Assembly: GCA_964495885.1 (NCBI GenBank)
Contig: CAZBWO010000007.1
Coordinates: 75,750 to 139,749 of the forward strand
DNA from: PALG01 sp964495885
GTDB taxonomy: Bacteria; Bacteroidota; Bacteroidia; Flavobacteriales; Flavobacteriaceae
DNA: 64,000 nucleotides
Reading direction: 5' to 3'
The notes under the pieces were generated by a model. That model saw nothing but the letters and a program-made list of their open reading frames with translations, ran no database searches and was not told the origin of the DNA. Made by a program: the position numbers and the translations under genes. Positions 45,538 to 54,826 of the stretch are shown in pieces. Each line of letters opens with the position of its first letter. Position 1 is the stretch's first letter.

Positions 45538-47745
45538 ATGGAAACAAGCGTGAATGAGTCCCATTTGTATGAATCCTTAAAGAAATATTTTGGATTTACC
45601 TCTTTTAAGGGGTTGCAGGAAGCTGTCATCACAAGCGTATTGAAAGGAGAGAATACCTTTGTCATTATGCCTACCGGTGGTGGTAAATCTTTGTGCTATC
45701 AATTACCGGCATTAATGAAGGACGGAACCGCCATTGTGGTTTCCCCACTCATTGCCCTTATGAAAAACCAAGTAGATGCCTTGCGCTCGCATTCATCAGA
45801 TGAAGGGATTGCACATGTGTTAAATTCCTCCCTCACCAAAACCGAAATTAAAAAAGTAAAACAGGATATTACAGACGGCATCACCAAATTGTTGTATGTA
45901 GCTCCAGAATCACTCACCAAGGAAGAGAATATTCAATTTCTTCGGTCGCAGGAAATTTCTTTTGTAGCAATAGATGAAGCCCACTGTATTAGTGAATGGG
46001 GGCATGATTTTAGACCAGAGTACCGAAATCTTCAGAAAATCATAAAGGCCATAGGGGACAACATTCCCATCATCGGTCTCACGGCTACGGCAACCCCCAA
46101 GGTGCAGGAAGATATTTTGAAGAACTTGGGCATTCAGGATGCCAATACCTTTAAGGCGTCCTTTAACCGCCCTAACCTTTACTATGAAATACGTCCCAAA
46201 ACCAAAAATATTGATGCAGACATTACCCGCTTCGTCAAACAAAACGAAGGTAAAAGTGGGATTATTTACTGTTTAAGCAGGAAACGTGTCGAAGAACTGG
46301 CGCAAACCCTTCAGGTGAATGGTATTAAGGCAATACCGTACCACGCAGGGCTGGATGCCAAGACCAGGGTGAAGAACCAGGATATGTTCCTTATGGAAGA
46401 TGTAGATGTGGTTGTGGCTACCATTGCCTTCGGAATGGGGATCGATAAGCCAGATGTGCGCTTTGTGATACATAACGATATGCCCAAGAGTATTGAAAGT
46501 TACTACCAGGAAACCGGACGTGCCGGAAGGGACGGTGGAGAAGGGCATTGCTTGGCGTTTTACAGTTATAAGGACATTGAAAAGTTGGAGAAGTTCATGA
46601 GCGGAAAACCCGTGGCCGAACAGGAAATTGGGCATGCCTTGCTACAGGAAGTAGTGGCATTCGCCGAAAGTTCGGTCTCCCGAAGAAAATTCATCCTGCA
46701 TTATTTTGGGGAAGAATTTGACAACGAAACTGGGGAAGGTGGCGATATGGATGACAATATGCGCCACCCTAAGAAAAAACAGGAAGCAAAGGATGAGGTG
46801 GTTACTTTATTGAAAGTAATTAGCGATACCAATCAGCAGTACAAAGCCAAGGAAGTAGTGAATGTATTGGTGGGGAAGGTGAATGCCTTGATCAAATCGC
46901 ATAGAACAGACCAACAAGCGTATTTTGGGATTGGGGAGCACCACGAAAAAGAATATTGGATGGCCTTGCTTCGGCAGTTGTTGGTGGCTGGGTTGCTTCG
47001 GAAGGATATTGAAACCTATGGCATTATCAAGCTTACCGAGGCAGGAAAGGAATTCATGAAAAAGCCCACCTCCTTTATGATGGCCGAAGACCATAGTTAT
47101 GGCGAAGCCAATGATGATCAAATTGTGACTGCTCAAAAAGCAGGTGGTGGTGTGGCAGATGAACAACTGTTCAAATTACTGAAAGCAGAACGGAAGCGCG
47201 TTGCCGATAAACTCAATTTACCGCCTTTTGTTATTTTTCAGGATCCTTCCTTGGAAGATATGGCACTCAAATACCCCATTACCATGGAGGAACTCTCTAA
47301 CGTACACGGAGTGGGGGAAGGAAAGGCTAAAAAATATGGCAATTCGTTTGTGCAACTCATTGCCAATTATGTAGAGGAACATGATATTGAACGCCCAGAT
47401 GATTTTGTAGTGAAATCCACAGGCAGCAATAGCGCTTTAAAATTGTACATTATCCAGAGTGTAGACCGAAAGCTTTCCTTGAATGACATTGCCGATGCCA
47501 AAGGATTGGAAATGCCAGATTTCATTAAGGAAATGGAAGCTATTGTCTATAGTGGCACTAAGTTGAACATCGATTATTGGATTGATGACATCCTGGACGA
47601 AGACCAGCAGGAAGAACTGCATGACTATTTTCTGGAAGCCGAAACAGATAAGATTGATGAGGCCATGGAAGAATTTGAAGGGGATTATGAAGATGAGGAG
47701 CTTCGGTTGTACCGCATCAAATTCATTAGTGACGTAGCCAATTAA
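45538..47745 (+). CDS. recQ: ATP-dependent DNA helicase RecQ (zinc cysteines absent)
   Basis: 3'-5' DNA helicase of recombination repair, 735 residues. Helicase core: MPTGGGKSLCYQLPAL (Walker A), AIDEAHCISEWGHDFRPEY (DEAH box and aromatic loop), ATIAFGMGIDKPDVRFVIH and YYQETGRAGRDG. The RQC part follows with RRKFILHYFGEEF, then GEGGDMDDN where the family normally has CGNCDNC; the upstream Cys is Ser. A HRDC domain is visible around PPFVIFQDPSLEDMALKYP. An acidic C-terminal extension of over 100 residues ends in a Glu/Asp-rich tail. ATG start. Confidence 0.93.
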   Translation: METSVNESHLYESLKKYFGFTSFKGLQEAVITSVLKGENTFVIMPTGGGKSLCYQLPALMKDGTAIVVSPLIALMKNQVDALRSHSSDEGIAHVLNSSLTKTEIKKVKQDITDGITKLLYVAPESLTKEENIQFLRSQEISFVAIDEAHCISEWGHDFRPEYRNLQKIIKAIGDNIPIIGLTATATPKVQEDILKNLGIQDANTFKASFNRPNLYYEIRPKTKNIDADITRFVKQNEGKSGIIYCLSRKRVEELAQTLQVNGIKAIPYHAGLDAKTRVKNQDMFLMEDVDVVVATIAFGMGIDKPDVRFVIHNDMPKSIESYYQETGRAGRDGGEGHCLAFYSYKDIEKLEKFMSGKPVAEQEIGHALLQEVVAFAESSVSRRKFILHYFGEEFDNETGEGGDMDDNMRHPKKKQEAKDEVVTLLKVISDTNQQYKAKEVVNVLVGKVNALIKSHRTDQQAYFGIGEHHEKEYWMALLRQLLVAGLLRKDIETYGIIKLTEAGKEFMKKPTSFMMAEDHSYGEANDDQIVTAQKAGGGVADEQLFKLLKAERKRVADKLNLPPFVIFQDPSLEDMALKYPITMEELSNVHGVGEGKAKKYGNSFVQLIANYVEEHDIERPDDFVVKSTGSNSALKLYIIQSVDRKLSLNDIADAKGLEMPDFIKEMEAIVYSGTKLNIDYWIDDILDEDQQEELHDYFLEAETDKIDEAMEEFEGDYEDEELRLYRIKFISDVAN

Positions 47746-47747
47746 GA

Positions 47748-48341
47748 TTAGACTTTCCCTTTCCTGGAATCTTTTTTAATAAACTCATCCGTAAAGTGCC
47801 CCCGTTGTTTTTCCTTGGAAAATTTTTCAGCATTGAACTGTTTGGAAGCACCTTTCGCTATGGAAAGACTCTCCCATTTAACCCCTTGTACCATTCTACC
47901 AATATAGACAATCTGCCCTATGTGATACGAATAATGCGCTAATTGTCTGTTAATGGCTTCCGTGATGGTATGGCCTTGGTTTCTAATATACACCAACCGA
48001 TTGAAATTTTCATCGTTCACACTTTCCAACGCTTGAAATAAACAAGCCCAACCAGCATCCCATTTTTCCAATAACTCTTTCCTACTATGGATATGATCTT
48101 CAAATTCGGCATCCCGTTTCCGCCATTCCTTTTCGCCGTCACTATCCAGAAAGTCGGTCCAGCGGGACATCATGTTTCCCCAAAGATGGTTCACAATAAT
48201 TGCAATACTATTGCTTTCGGCATTGTATTGCCAGAATAGTCCCTCGTCTGCTACTTGGGCAAAAGTCTTTTCGCCTAACAATTTATAATACTGAAACTGT
48301 TTGGTCACACTTTGGAGATACTCTTTTGGCTGACTTTCCAT
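47748..48341 (-). CDS. DinB/DUF1572-family protein
   Basis: 197 residues. The four-helix DinB fold is indicated by IIVNHLWGNMMSRW (first metal His) and HYSYHIGQIVYIGRM (second metal-binding pair). DinB-like proteins are metal-dependent thiol transferases or stress proteins; the substrate is unknown. Convergent with recQ with a 2-nt gap. Confidence 0.8.
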   Translation of the reverse strand: MESQPKEYLQSVTKQFQYYKLLGEKTFAQVADEGLFWQYNAESNSIAIIVNHLWGNMMSRWTDFLDSDGEKEWRKRDAEFEDHIHSRKELLEKWDAGWACLFQALESVNDENFNRLVYIRNQGHTITEAINRQLAHYSYHIGQIVYIGRMVQGVKWESLSIAKGASKQFNAEKFSKEKQRGHFTDEFIKKDSRKGKV

Positions 48342-48349
48342 AGCTGTTT

Positions 48350-49036
48350 TTATTGTGGAGCATCCGCTTTCTTAACGGCAAAAATTTCAAACAGGATAAA
48401 CGGAAAGATGAGCTTTTTGCTGGATATATTGGGAAAGGTCTTCCGAAAAGCCTCCTTGATATTGGAGATATTGCTCACGTGATAATCGCCCGTAAAACGT
48501 TTCCCCGCCAATTTACGCCCCATTTTATACAATCTGTTTTCCGTAGGCCCCGAAACCACTAACAATCCGTTGGGGGTAAGCAGTTCATTGAAAGCAGCAA
48601 TGTAAGGCTCCAGGTCATCAATATGTTCCAGTACATCCAAAGCAAAGATCATATCAAATGAATGTTTTGGAAATCCCTGCGTAAGGATGTCCCCTTCCAC
48701 AAAAGAAATGTTTTCCGGGAAGGTAATTTTTTGCTGTACCAACCGCAATGGGGAAAACTCTACATCGCAAGCGGTTACATTGTATCCCGCTTTGGCCAAT
48801 AAATAACTTAAGATGCCAGAGCCACACCCAAAATCCAAAACGTTTCCTCCCTGCTGCTGTTGTTGGGCATATTGAAAACTCACTTTAATACGTTGCCAGA
48901 AGAGCCAGTCGATAAACGGATTTTTATGGGCATATGCAGGAAGGGCAGCTTCCCCAATTTCGTAGGAGTCCCCAGCAGCGAGAATTTCCTGAAAAGCCTT
49001 TTTAAAAGTGGTTTTGGTATCCTGAAATACGTGCAT
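48350..49036 (-). CDS. Class I SAM-dependent methyltransferase (UbiG/Methyltransf_11 type)
   Basis: 228 residues. SAM motif I is NVLDFGCGSGILSYLLAKAG, motif II TACDVEFSPL, and FALDVLEHIDD is the post-II block typical of UbiG-like enzymes. The substrate is not identifiable. It precedes the DinB gene by 8 nt and is probably cotranscribed. Confidence 0.85.
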   Translation of the reverse strand: MHVFQDTKTTFKKAFQEILAAGDSYEIGEAALPAYAHKNPFIDWLFWQRIKVSFQYAQQQQQGGNVLDFGCGSGILSYLLAKAGYNVTACDVEFSPLRLVQQKITFPENISFVEGDILTQGFPKHSFDMIFALDVLEHIDDLEPYIAAFNELLTPNGLLVVSGPTENRLYKMGRKLAGKRFTGDYHVSNISNIKEAFRKTFPNISSKKLIFPFILFEIFAVKKADAPQ

Positions 49037-49092
49037 TCCTAGTAAGCTTTGAAAGTCGTGATGTTCATTTGGTTATTTCCATGCCGAAGGTA

Positions 49093-49866
49093 CTACTTTT
49101 TGGAAGATATTTCCATACCCTTTGGAAGGTAAACCATCATCCCTTGGGAATGGAAAAGAACCTCGTCTACATGTCCCATAAAGGTTTGGTCTTTGGTCAT
49201 TAAATGCAAGTGTAAAAAGGAATCATGATGGGTAAACACCCCTTGGTGCTTTGTGGAAAAAAATCCCAAAATGGTTACGGGGGTATGTTCAAGTACATAG
49301 TTTACCTGCCCTTGATGGGCTTCCTGTGGGGAACGTACTTGGGTGCCTTCAGGTAAATTCTGCACGTGAATCGTAGCCGTTTCAATAGTTCCTTTCAGTT
49401 GGAAGCCAAATGGGGTAGCACTGTCTTTTACATGGTTCAAAAGAAATGTTTCCAGTTCCTTCGCATTCCGAAAGTGGGAGGGAAGGGGTAGGGAATCCCA
49501 CTCCTTTACATGTGAATACACAAAAAACGGAGCCGTAGCCGTAGCGTTTTTTTGAACCGTCATCGTGCTGTCTGTGGCATAACGGGAAGTATAGGCCGTT
49601 CCATTCCATAGTAGTAATTCTCCCTTGAGAAAACTTTCAGGTCCCAATCCGTAATAGCCGGGTTGCTGAAGGGTATCCATACGTACTTTACCTTCCAATT
49701 CCCCGCTCCACATTACTTTTTTCATTGCGCTTACGGTATAAACTTTCGGTACCCTATTTTTTTCAGCATCATTACAGGAAACCAGGATATTTAAAACCAT
49801 AAAGATGCCGAAGCCTTTTAGGATAAGTGGAAGGAATGTAAAGGTGTTTTTTGTTTGGAAAACCAT
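49093..49866 (-). CDS. Lipoprotein resembling alpha-acetolactate decarboxylase
   Basis: 257 residues. A long signal sequence ends in the lipobox VLNILVSC (Cys at about 31), predicting a lipoprotein. The rest resembles AlsD/BudA acetolactate decarboxylase: YGLGPESFLKGELLLWNGTA near residue 75, and the zinc site HLHLMTKDQTFMGHVDE, with His219, His221 and His232. The spacing (His-x-His, then 11) equals that of the known enzyme. A Glu four residues after the last Pro (PKGME) could match the C-terminal catalytic Glu. Export as a lipoprotein is unusual for this enzyme, so activity on acetolactate is uncertain. Confidence 0.65.
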   Translation of the reverse strand: MVFQTKNTFTFLPLILKGFGIFMVLNILVSCNDAEKNRVPKVYTVSAMKKVMWSGELEGKVRMDTLQQPGYYGLGPESFLKGELLLWNGTAYTSRYATDSTMTVQKNATATAPFFVYSHVKEWDSLPLPSHFRNAKELETFLLNHVKDSATPFGFQLKGTIETATIHVQNLPEGTQVRSPQEAHQGQVNYVLEHTPVTILGFFSTKHQGVFTHHDSFLHLHLMTKDQTFMGHVDEVLFHSQGMMVYLPKGMEISSKK

Positions 49867-49932
49867 GCTATTGAATTGTGGTGTGTTTTGGTGTAAAAGT
49901 AGGGTAAAAGTTGCAAAAGGGAAATTACTTTT

Positions 49933-50301
49933 TTATCGGGAAAGCAACCACTGTATCCTATCATAGGAAAGCAGATAGTGCAGAAACAATAGTCCTCCAA
50001 AGATCCAACTAAAGAGCATCCATTCCAAACGAACCAATCCCCAAACGGCAAATCCAAAAAAGGCAACCTCCAAAAGCAGTCGTAATAGTCCGGGGATGGG
50101 AATAGGTGCTTTTCCAGATCTACTAGGGTCCTGAGGTACGGCAAAGACACCCCAAAAGGTACTGGCCAATATGGGAATACCTACAGCCAACACATATTGC
50201 AAAGATCCATCTACTTGATGCCAGCCCCAGATACCCATGATGATAAGGGCAGTGATTTCCAATAGAAATCTTAGGATTAAATTTAGGGAATGGGAGGCCA
50301 T
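49933..50301 (-). CDS. YrdB/DUF2568-like membrane protein
   Basis: 122 residues with four hydrophobic segments; LRFLLEITALIIMGIWGW, the central STFWGVFAVPQDPSRSGKAP and the closing FFGFAVWGL match the YrdB (DUF2568) family. Function unknown. About 60 nt separate it from the genes on either side. Confidence 0.8.
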   Translation of the reverse strand: MASHSLNLILRFLLEITALIIMGIWGWHQVDGSLQYVLAVGIPILASTFWGVFAVPQDPSRSGKAPIPIPGLLRLLLEVAFFGFAVWGLVRLEWMLFSWIFGGLLFLHYLLSYDRIQWLLSR

Positions 50302-50323
50302 GGCGGTCTTTTTCAGGAATATA

Positions 50324-50695
50324 CTAGGAAGGATTCGTCCTCAATATTTTTTCCATCTTTCTACCCTTGGCCAATTCATCTACCAGTTTATCCAAATACC
50401 GGGCCTGTTTGGTAAGGGGAGTTTCAATCTCTTCAATTCGGTAGCCACAAATCACCCCTGTAATCAGATGCGCATTTTCATGAAGGGTAGCTTCAGCAAA
50501 AAAGGTTTCAAAACTCACCTTTCTATCAATGAGTTCCTGAAGTTTTTTATCGTCAAAACCAGTGAGCCATTCAATAACGGTATGCAGTTCTTCCACGGTT
50601 CTTCCTTTCTTTTCCACCTTGGTTACGTAATGTGGATACACAGATGCAAAGGTGAGTTTCGCAATTTTCTGGTCATGTGCAGGAGTAGTGGCCAT
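50324..50695 (-). CDS. DUF2200-family protein
   Basis: 123 residues beginning with KIAKLTFASVYPHYVTKVEK and containing TVIEWLTGFDD and ITGVICGYRIEEIE, which are conserved in DUF2200. It appears to be a small cytoplasmic protein. No function is known for the family. Confidence 0.85.
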   Translation of the reverse strand: MATTPAHDQKIAKLTFASVYPHYVTKVEKKGRTVEELHTVIEWLTGFDDKKLQELIDRKVSFETFFAEATLHENAHLITGVICGYRIEEIETPLTKQARYLDKLVDELAKGRKMEKILRTNPS

Positions 50696-50782
50696 CGACT
50701 GATTTTTTAATGATTCCTAAATGATAAAGATAGTGTTTTTCTAGTTTTACTGGGCTGAAGCATACCCAAGATAAACCAACTT

Positions 50783-51574
50783 TTATCTGCTAGCTTCTTC
50801 CTTTTGAAGGAAAAGGGTTTTTCTTTTGACGACCAGAGGGAACCCCTTTTTTCGTTTGTACCAAAGGGTAAAAAGAATAATCAGTGCTATGGTAGTAAAT
50901 CGGAATACATTCGCATAAAGCCCTCCAAGGGCATGATTGCTCACTGAAAACAATTCCCAGGATAGGTTCATGAGCAGGTGTAGAAATACGGGTACCCAAA
51001 TATTGAAATTCCATTCAGCATATACCCAGGCAAACAGGATTCCTCCTAAAAAAGTGATCAAAAAGATGCCCAACAACTCCATAGGGTCGGTGCTCTGGTA
51101 CAAATGAAGCAACCCGAACAACAGGGCCCCAAAAAACACGGCGGGAATAAAACCTAGCTTTGCTTTCAGAAAAGGCAATCCAAATAAATACCCCCTAAAG
51201 TAAAGTTCCTCAAAGAAGCCCGCAGCAACTACTGAAATTAGAACAGTATTCAAAGATAGCGTGGTATTGAATTCAAAGAAGATGCTAAACCCTATAAACA
51301 TGGGAAGGGTGCAAATCGCCGCAAAGAGGAAGGCTTTCCAAACCGACTTACATAAACCTAGTGTTTTATAGAATGGCACACCTTGAACCAATAGCGCAGT
51401 CCCCAAAAACAAGGGGATTCCTGTTAGGATATAGGTAATGATATGACTTATGCCTAGTTGGTACAGGATGCCGAAGAGCCATTGCCGTAGCCCCTTGAAG
51501 TACAAAGCATCTACCATAAAATAAAGCCCAAAGAATAGAAAGATGAGTAGAAGGGTTTTGCTGGTTTGTTTCAT
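50783..51574 (-). CDS. CPBP-family intramembrane glutamic protease
   Basis: 263 residues with seven or eight transmembrane segments. FFEELYFRGYLFGLPF carries the EExxxR motif and FGLLHLYQS the downstream histidine; a third conserved block is WVYAEWNFNIWVPVFLHLLMN (split across helix ends). CPBP proteases of this type include CAAX-prenyl-like and bacteriocin-immunity relatives. The target is unknown here. Confidence 0.9.
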   Translation of the reverse strand: MKQTSKTLLLIFLFFGLYFMVDALYFKGLRQWLFGILYQLGISHIITYILTGIPLFLGTALLVQGVPFYKTLGLCKSVWKAFLFAAICTLPMFIGFSIFFEFNTTLSLNTVLISVVAAGFFEELYFRGYLFGLPFLKAKLGFIPAVFFGALLFGLLHLYQSTDPMELLGIFLITFLGGILFAWVYAEWNFNIWVPVFLHLLMNLSWELFSVSNHALGGLYANVFRFTTIALIILFTLWYKRKKGFPLVVKRKTLFLQKEEASR

Positions 51575-51639
51575 TTTTAGAAAGTTGTGTCTCTTTCATA
51601 AAGACGTAGGATCTAAAAAAAAGGTTGCCTAGTGTATGA

Positions 51640-52623
51640 CTATTTATGGATCTGCTGCCAAATCCATTCCACCATCTCCTCCTTATCAATTCCATCCCAA
51701 GTAGATTGGGTATTCTTTGGTTGAGATGCATCCTCCTTTGGTTGGATCACGATAAGCTGGGTCTTTTCATTGCCCACTAGTTGCAGCTCTGCTAAAAACC
51801 CAACCATGTCTGTAGCATTGTTTTCATAGAGGGTCCTTAATTGGCGCTCTAGTTTGTATTCAATGGCAGGCTCAATATAGGCTCTTATGGCATAGTCTTT
51901 ATACAGTGCAATATTGCGGTTTTGAGCATCAGAATAACTATAAGCAGAGAAATCGTGATACTGTGCCGGATGGGTTTCAGGGGTGCCTCCCAAATGGGTT
52001 TCCAGTAGATAATTGATAAAAGTGGGTTCCCAAAGGTTTATTTTATTGATGCGTATATCACGGGTATGTTGATACCATTTTCGGGTGAAATCCATGGTGA
52101 AATTACACAGGACCATTCCTTTGATATTCAGTTGAAAGTTGAACTCCTTTTCTTTCATGTATTTTATGTACCGCATCGCCCTATGCCCAACCAGGCTAGC
52201 ACCCAAAAAGAATACCTGTTCATTAGGCAGCTTATGTTTTGCAAATGCTTCCTTTAAAATGTCATGGCTGGTCTGCATACTTGCTTCGGAAAAGTAAAAA
52301 TCAAAAGGGATTTCTGTGGAAACAGATAGTACGGCAAATCCTTTTTCCGAAGCGTGTTCGTACAATTGTTTTGCATTTCGGTTTTTTTCATCATAGCCAG
52401 AATCCTCCAAAAGAATAAGCACCCCTTTCACCGTTTTATCTGTGGGAAGCATTAACGTATACCCCTTTTGAATGAGTGGAAGAAAATCCTCATCTCCTGT
52501 TCCAACGCGTATGCTATCCTTTTTTAGGGGTTCGTATTCTTGGATAAGCTGTTGCGCCAGGGATGAGTTGTACCCAGCGAATAGAAATAATAAGAGGGAA
52601 AATGTGCAACAGATTGTATTCAT
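51640..52623 (-). CDS. Secreted alpha/beta-hydrolase-like protein
   Basis: 327 residues with a signal peptide (FSLLLFLFAGYNSSLAQ). VKGVLILLEDSGYDEK suggests the oxyanion-side strand and FFLGASLVGHRAMRY holds a G-x-S-x-x-G elbow. The short C-terminal QQIHK tail is poorly conserved. Likely an esterase or peptidase, but no catalytic triad beyond the Ser can be assigned with confidence. The 5' flank carries an A-type repeat (52653-52732), so it may be the last unit of the cassette series. Confidence 0.55.
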   Translation of the reverse strand: MNTICCTFSLLLFLFAGYNSSLAQQLIQEYEPLKKDSIRVGTGDEDFLPLIQKGYTLMLPTDKTVKGVLILLEDSGYDEKNRNAKQLYEHASEKGFAVLSVSTEIPFDFYFSEASMQTSHDILKEAFAKHKLPNEQVFFLGASLVGHRAMRYIKYMKEKEFNFQLNIKGMVLCNFTMDFTRKWYQHTRDIRINKINLWEPTFINYLLETHLGGTPETHPAQYHDFSAYSYSDAQNRNIALYKDYAIRAYIEPAIEYKLERQLRTLYENNATDMVGFLAELQLVGNEKTQLIVIQPKEDASQPKNTQSTWDGIDKEEMVEWIWQQIHK

Positions 52624-52652
52624 GGTTACTTTTTGGGGAAGGATTTTTTAAA

Positions 52653-52732
52653 TTACACACAACGGTTTCACATAAGGCCTCGTTGTGCGGTATTCCAAGG
52701 TACAAATTATTCGGGTGAGGGGAGTGGTTTTT
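52653..52732. repeat. attC-like repeat, family A (A1)
   Basis: Minus-strand reading ends in ACCGTTGTGTGTAA and contains the family A core CACAACGAGGCCTTATG with AATAATTTGTACCTTGG upstream. CAACG and CGTTG form the outer arms. Confidence 0.6.
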
Positions 52733-53575
52733 TTAGTACCATCTAATCTGATATGGATACCTTTCATAGATCACGTTGTCCTCATTAATGGTATTTCCTT
52801 TTCTACCGTTAATTTCCCCTAATTTTTGTAACTCCTTGGCTTCTTCTATTTTTCCGAGTTTTTTTAAGCAGTCTGCCTTAAAAATTTGAACTTCGGAAAA
52901 GTCTGGATAACGTTTTAGGGCTTTATCAAAAATCGCTATTGCCCCTACGTAGTCTTTTTGTTCATATTTACTTATGCCAAAATAAAACAGGTCTAAATGA
53001 TGAATCCAATCTTCTCCTTTCTTACTTAATTGATATTCATAATCCTTCTGAAAAATCTGTTCTGCTTTTTCAAATTCATTCAATTGTAAGTAGGAAAGTC
53101 CAATGTAAAAGTCATAGGTATGATCCATCACGTAGCTATTTCCAACCCTTTTTTTACAATCTTGGAAATCAGCAATTGCGTCTCGATAGGTTTTGGCAAA
53201 AATACATTTGATAAACGCCCTATAATCCTGCCATCTCTCCCGGTCATATTTTACGGCTTTATCAATAAATTCCATGCCAACCTCGTATTTTCCCTGTTTA
53301 AACAAGGGCATGGCTTTTTGTTGCCATAAATAGGCAATGGTACTATCTTTTGCAAGCCCCTTGTCAATTTCCTCTTGCCATTCACGGGAATAGAGCTCTT
53401 GATTCCAAGCTCCGTTTTTCAGATGTTCGGCTATTATTTTCTCTTGCTTTTCTTTGTCAATGGTTACCCTGGTTGGTTTATGTTCAAGTACATCCTTGGA
53501 GGGAGGCTCTTTTTGCCCACAGGAAGAAAAAGTAACAACAAAAAGAATAGACAGTAATTTGATTCTATTTCGCAT
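52733..53575 (-). CDS. TPR-repeat lipoprotein
   Basis: 280 residues. RIKLLSILFVVTFSSCGQKE is a lipoprotein signal with lipobox FSSC. TPR-like helix pairs follow (AYLWQQKAMPLFKQGKYEVG, DFYIGLSYLQLNEFEKAEQI, FYFGISKYEQKDYVGAIAIF). A scaffold or assembly role is typical for such proteins, but the partner is unknown. ATG at 53575 is chosen; an upstream in-frame ATG at 53707 would translate the intergenic repeat. Confidence 0.8.
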   Translation of the reverse strand: MRNRIKLLSILFVVTFSSCGQKEPPSKDVLEHKPTRVTIDKEKQEKIIAEHLKNGAWNQELYSREWQEEIDKGLAKDSTIAYLWQQKAMPLFKQGKYEVGMEFIDKAVKYDRERWQDYRAFIKCIFAKTYRDAIADFQDCKKRVGNSYVMDHTYDFYIGLSYLQLNEFEKAEQIFQKDYEYQLSKKGEDWIHHLDLFYFGISKYEQKDYVGAIAIFDKALKRYPDFSEVQIFKADCLKKLGKIEEAKELQKLGEINGRKGNTINEDNVIYERYPYQIRWY

Positions 53576-53580
53576 TTTTT

Positions 53581-53713
53581 CTAATGTTACCAATAGTTTT
53601 GCATAGCAATTCGTTGCGCAGTTTCCAAGATACAAATTATTCAATTTAGGGGATTGGTTTATATAGAAAACAGTGTGATGGTCACTTCTGCTGTAAGTAA
53701 TGACCATTACACA
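53581..53713. repeat. attC-like repeat, family A (A2), partly decayed
   Basis: Shares with A1 and A4 the minus-strand string AATAATTTGTATCTTGGAAA followed by GCGCAACGAATTGCTATGC. The terminal box reads TATTGGT rather than CGTTGG, so it has diverged. Confidence 0.55.
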
Positions 53714-53716
53714 CCA

Positions 53717-54436
53717 TTATGTAGTTATTTTTATGGTTGTTTTGTTTTCAACGGTTATTTCTGAACCTTCGGCCAGCATGACAGAATCTGGTTTCAGAGC
53801 ACTTAGGAAACCAAATTTATTGCCGTAAACCATTCCAAAGTCTACATTAATTTCATACTCTTTTACCTTGTACACTTCCCACCTAGGGTGTGTTACCTCA
53901 TATTCATTAGATTTTTCATCATTCAGTTTGGCATACCCCCAATAGTGTTCTGTAATGAATTCCGTTTCGCTACCTGGAACAATAGCATAGCTTTCCTTAC
54001 TTGCCGTTACCTTAAATTTGTTTTCCCTCCCAGATTTAGTCCAATAGTATTCCACTATTCTGGAATCTTGATGTTCCATCCAAAGGTGACGCATGGGCAT
54101 GGTCTCATAGTTTTCTTTATAAACCGTATTTGCAACAAAGGTCAACGCTCTTTTAGGTACGATTTCCTTAATGAATACAACCCCTCTTTTCCATTCGCCA
54201 TCTTCAAGTCTTTTTACATAAAACCGTAAGTTTACTTCTTCAAAATCTACGTGATAAGGAATCTTGATTCCCAATAACTTGGTATTTTTAAACATAAATC
54301 CAACTAAGCTCACATAGCAGTGTCCATTCCATAAATCCAATACGGTTCCTGCCGGAAGGAATTCAGTTAGGCAATCCTTGTCTATACGATAATTTGCAAT
54401 TGCAAGCTTTCTCCACTCAGCTCTTAAGAAACTCAT
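53717..54436 (-). CDS. DUF2071-family (YqjF-like) protein
   Basis: 239 residues. RAEWRKLAIANYRIDKDCL, FLPAGTVLDLWNGHCYVSLV and FEEVNLRFYV are the conserved DUF2071 blocks. The C-terminal VAYKV-like part reads RWEVYKVKEYEINVDFGMVY. Function unknown; it is a predicted cytoplasmic beta-rich protein. Single gene between two repeats. Confidence 0.85.
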   Translation of the reverse strand: MSFLRAEWRKLAIANYRIDKDCLTEFLPAGTVLDLWNGHCYVSLVGFMFKNTKLLGIKIPYHVDFEEVNLRFYVKRLEDGEWKRGVVFIKEIVPKRALTFVANTVYKENYETMPMRHLWMEHQDSRIVEYYWTKSGRENKFKVTASKESYAIVPGSETEFITEHYWGYAKLNDEKSNEYEVTHPRWEVYKVKEYEINVDFGMVYGNKFGFLSALKPDSVMLAEGSEITVENKTTIKITT

Positions 54437-54455
54437 TTAATTCAGTTTTTAAATG

Positions 54456-54590
54456 TATTATAACAGTCCCGGTGTTCAAGCTGGTGGCAATTTGCCAAGT
54501 TCATCTTATACCGTTTAGTTTGTTTTTTTTTAAAGTTACGATTATTCTTTTTACCAAAATATGGCACTTGGGGATAGCCCTTATAGTACG
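54456..54590. repeat. attC-like repeat, family B (B1)
   Basis: Plus-strand landmarks of family B: CCGTTTAGTTTG, TAAAGTTACG and CACTTGGGGATAGCC. The outer arms TATTATAACAG and CTTATAGTACG pair partly. Its right end forms the start of the terminal repeat of the unit at 54598-55195. Confidence 0.7.
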
Positions 54591-54597
54591 TTTGAAA

Positions 54598-54777
54598 TCA
54601 ATTTTTAAATGCTTCATAAAAATCATCTCCCTCTTTATCATCCTCCTCATCTTTCAACTCAATTAAGTTGCCAGAAGACTTATCTTTTCTGTGAAGGGAT
54701 ATAGGAAAAGGTACAATGGAACCAATTAAAATGAATATCAAAAGTACAAAGAAGCGCAATGCTCTTTTTACTCTCAT
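54598..54777 (-). CDS. Small single-span membrane protein
   Basis: 59 codons read on the minus strand from ATG at 54777 to TGA at 54598-54600. Basic start MRVKRALRFF, a hydrophobic segment (VLLIFILIGSIVPFPI), then a strongly acidic tail (LKDEEDDKEGDDFYEAF). The topology resembles a membrane anchor or signal peptide with an exposed acidic end. No family is recognised. It follows the 122-residue protein by about 50 nt in the same unit, which suggests the two act together. Confidence 0.55.
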   Translation of the reverse strand: MRVKRALRFFVLLIFILIGSIVPFPISLHRKDKSSGNLIELKDEEDDKEGDDFYEAFKN

Positions 54778-54826
54778 CTTTTATGTAGTTAATGAAATTA
54801 ATATTGGATTTTATCAATAATTCACA

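Noticed and set aside
54394..54666. Plus-strand 90-codon frame across a cassette junction
   Set aside because: It runs through an attC-like repeat and antisense to the better supported small gene at 54598-54777.
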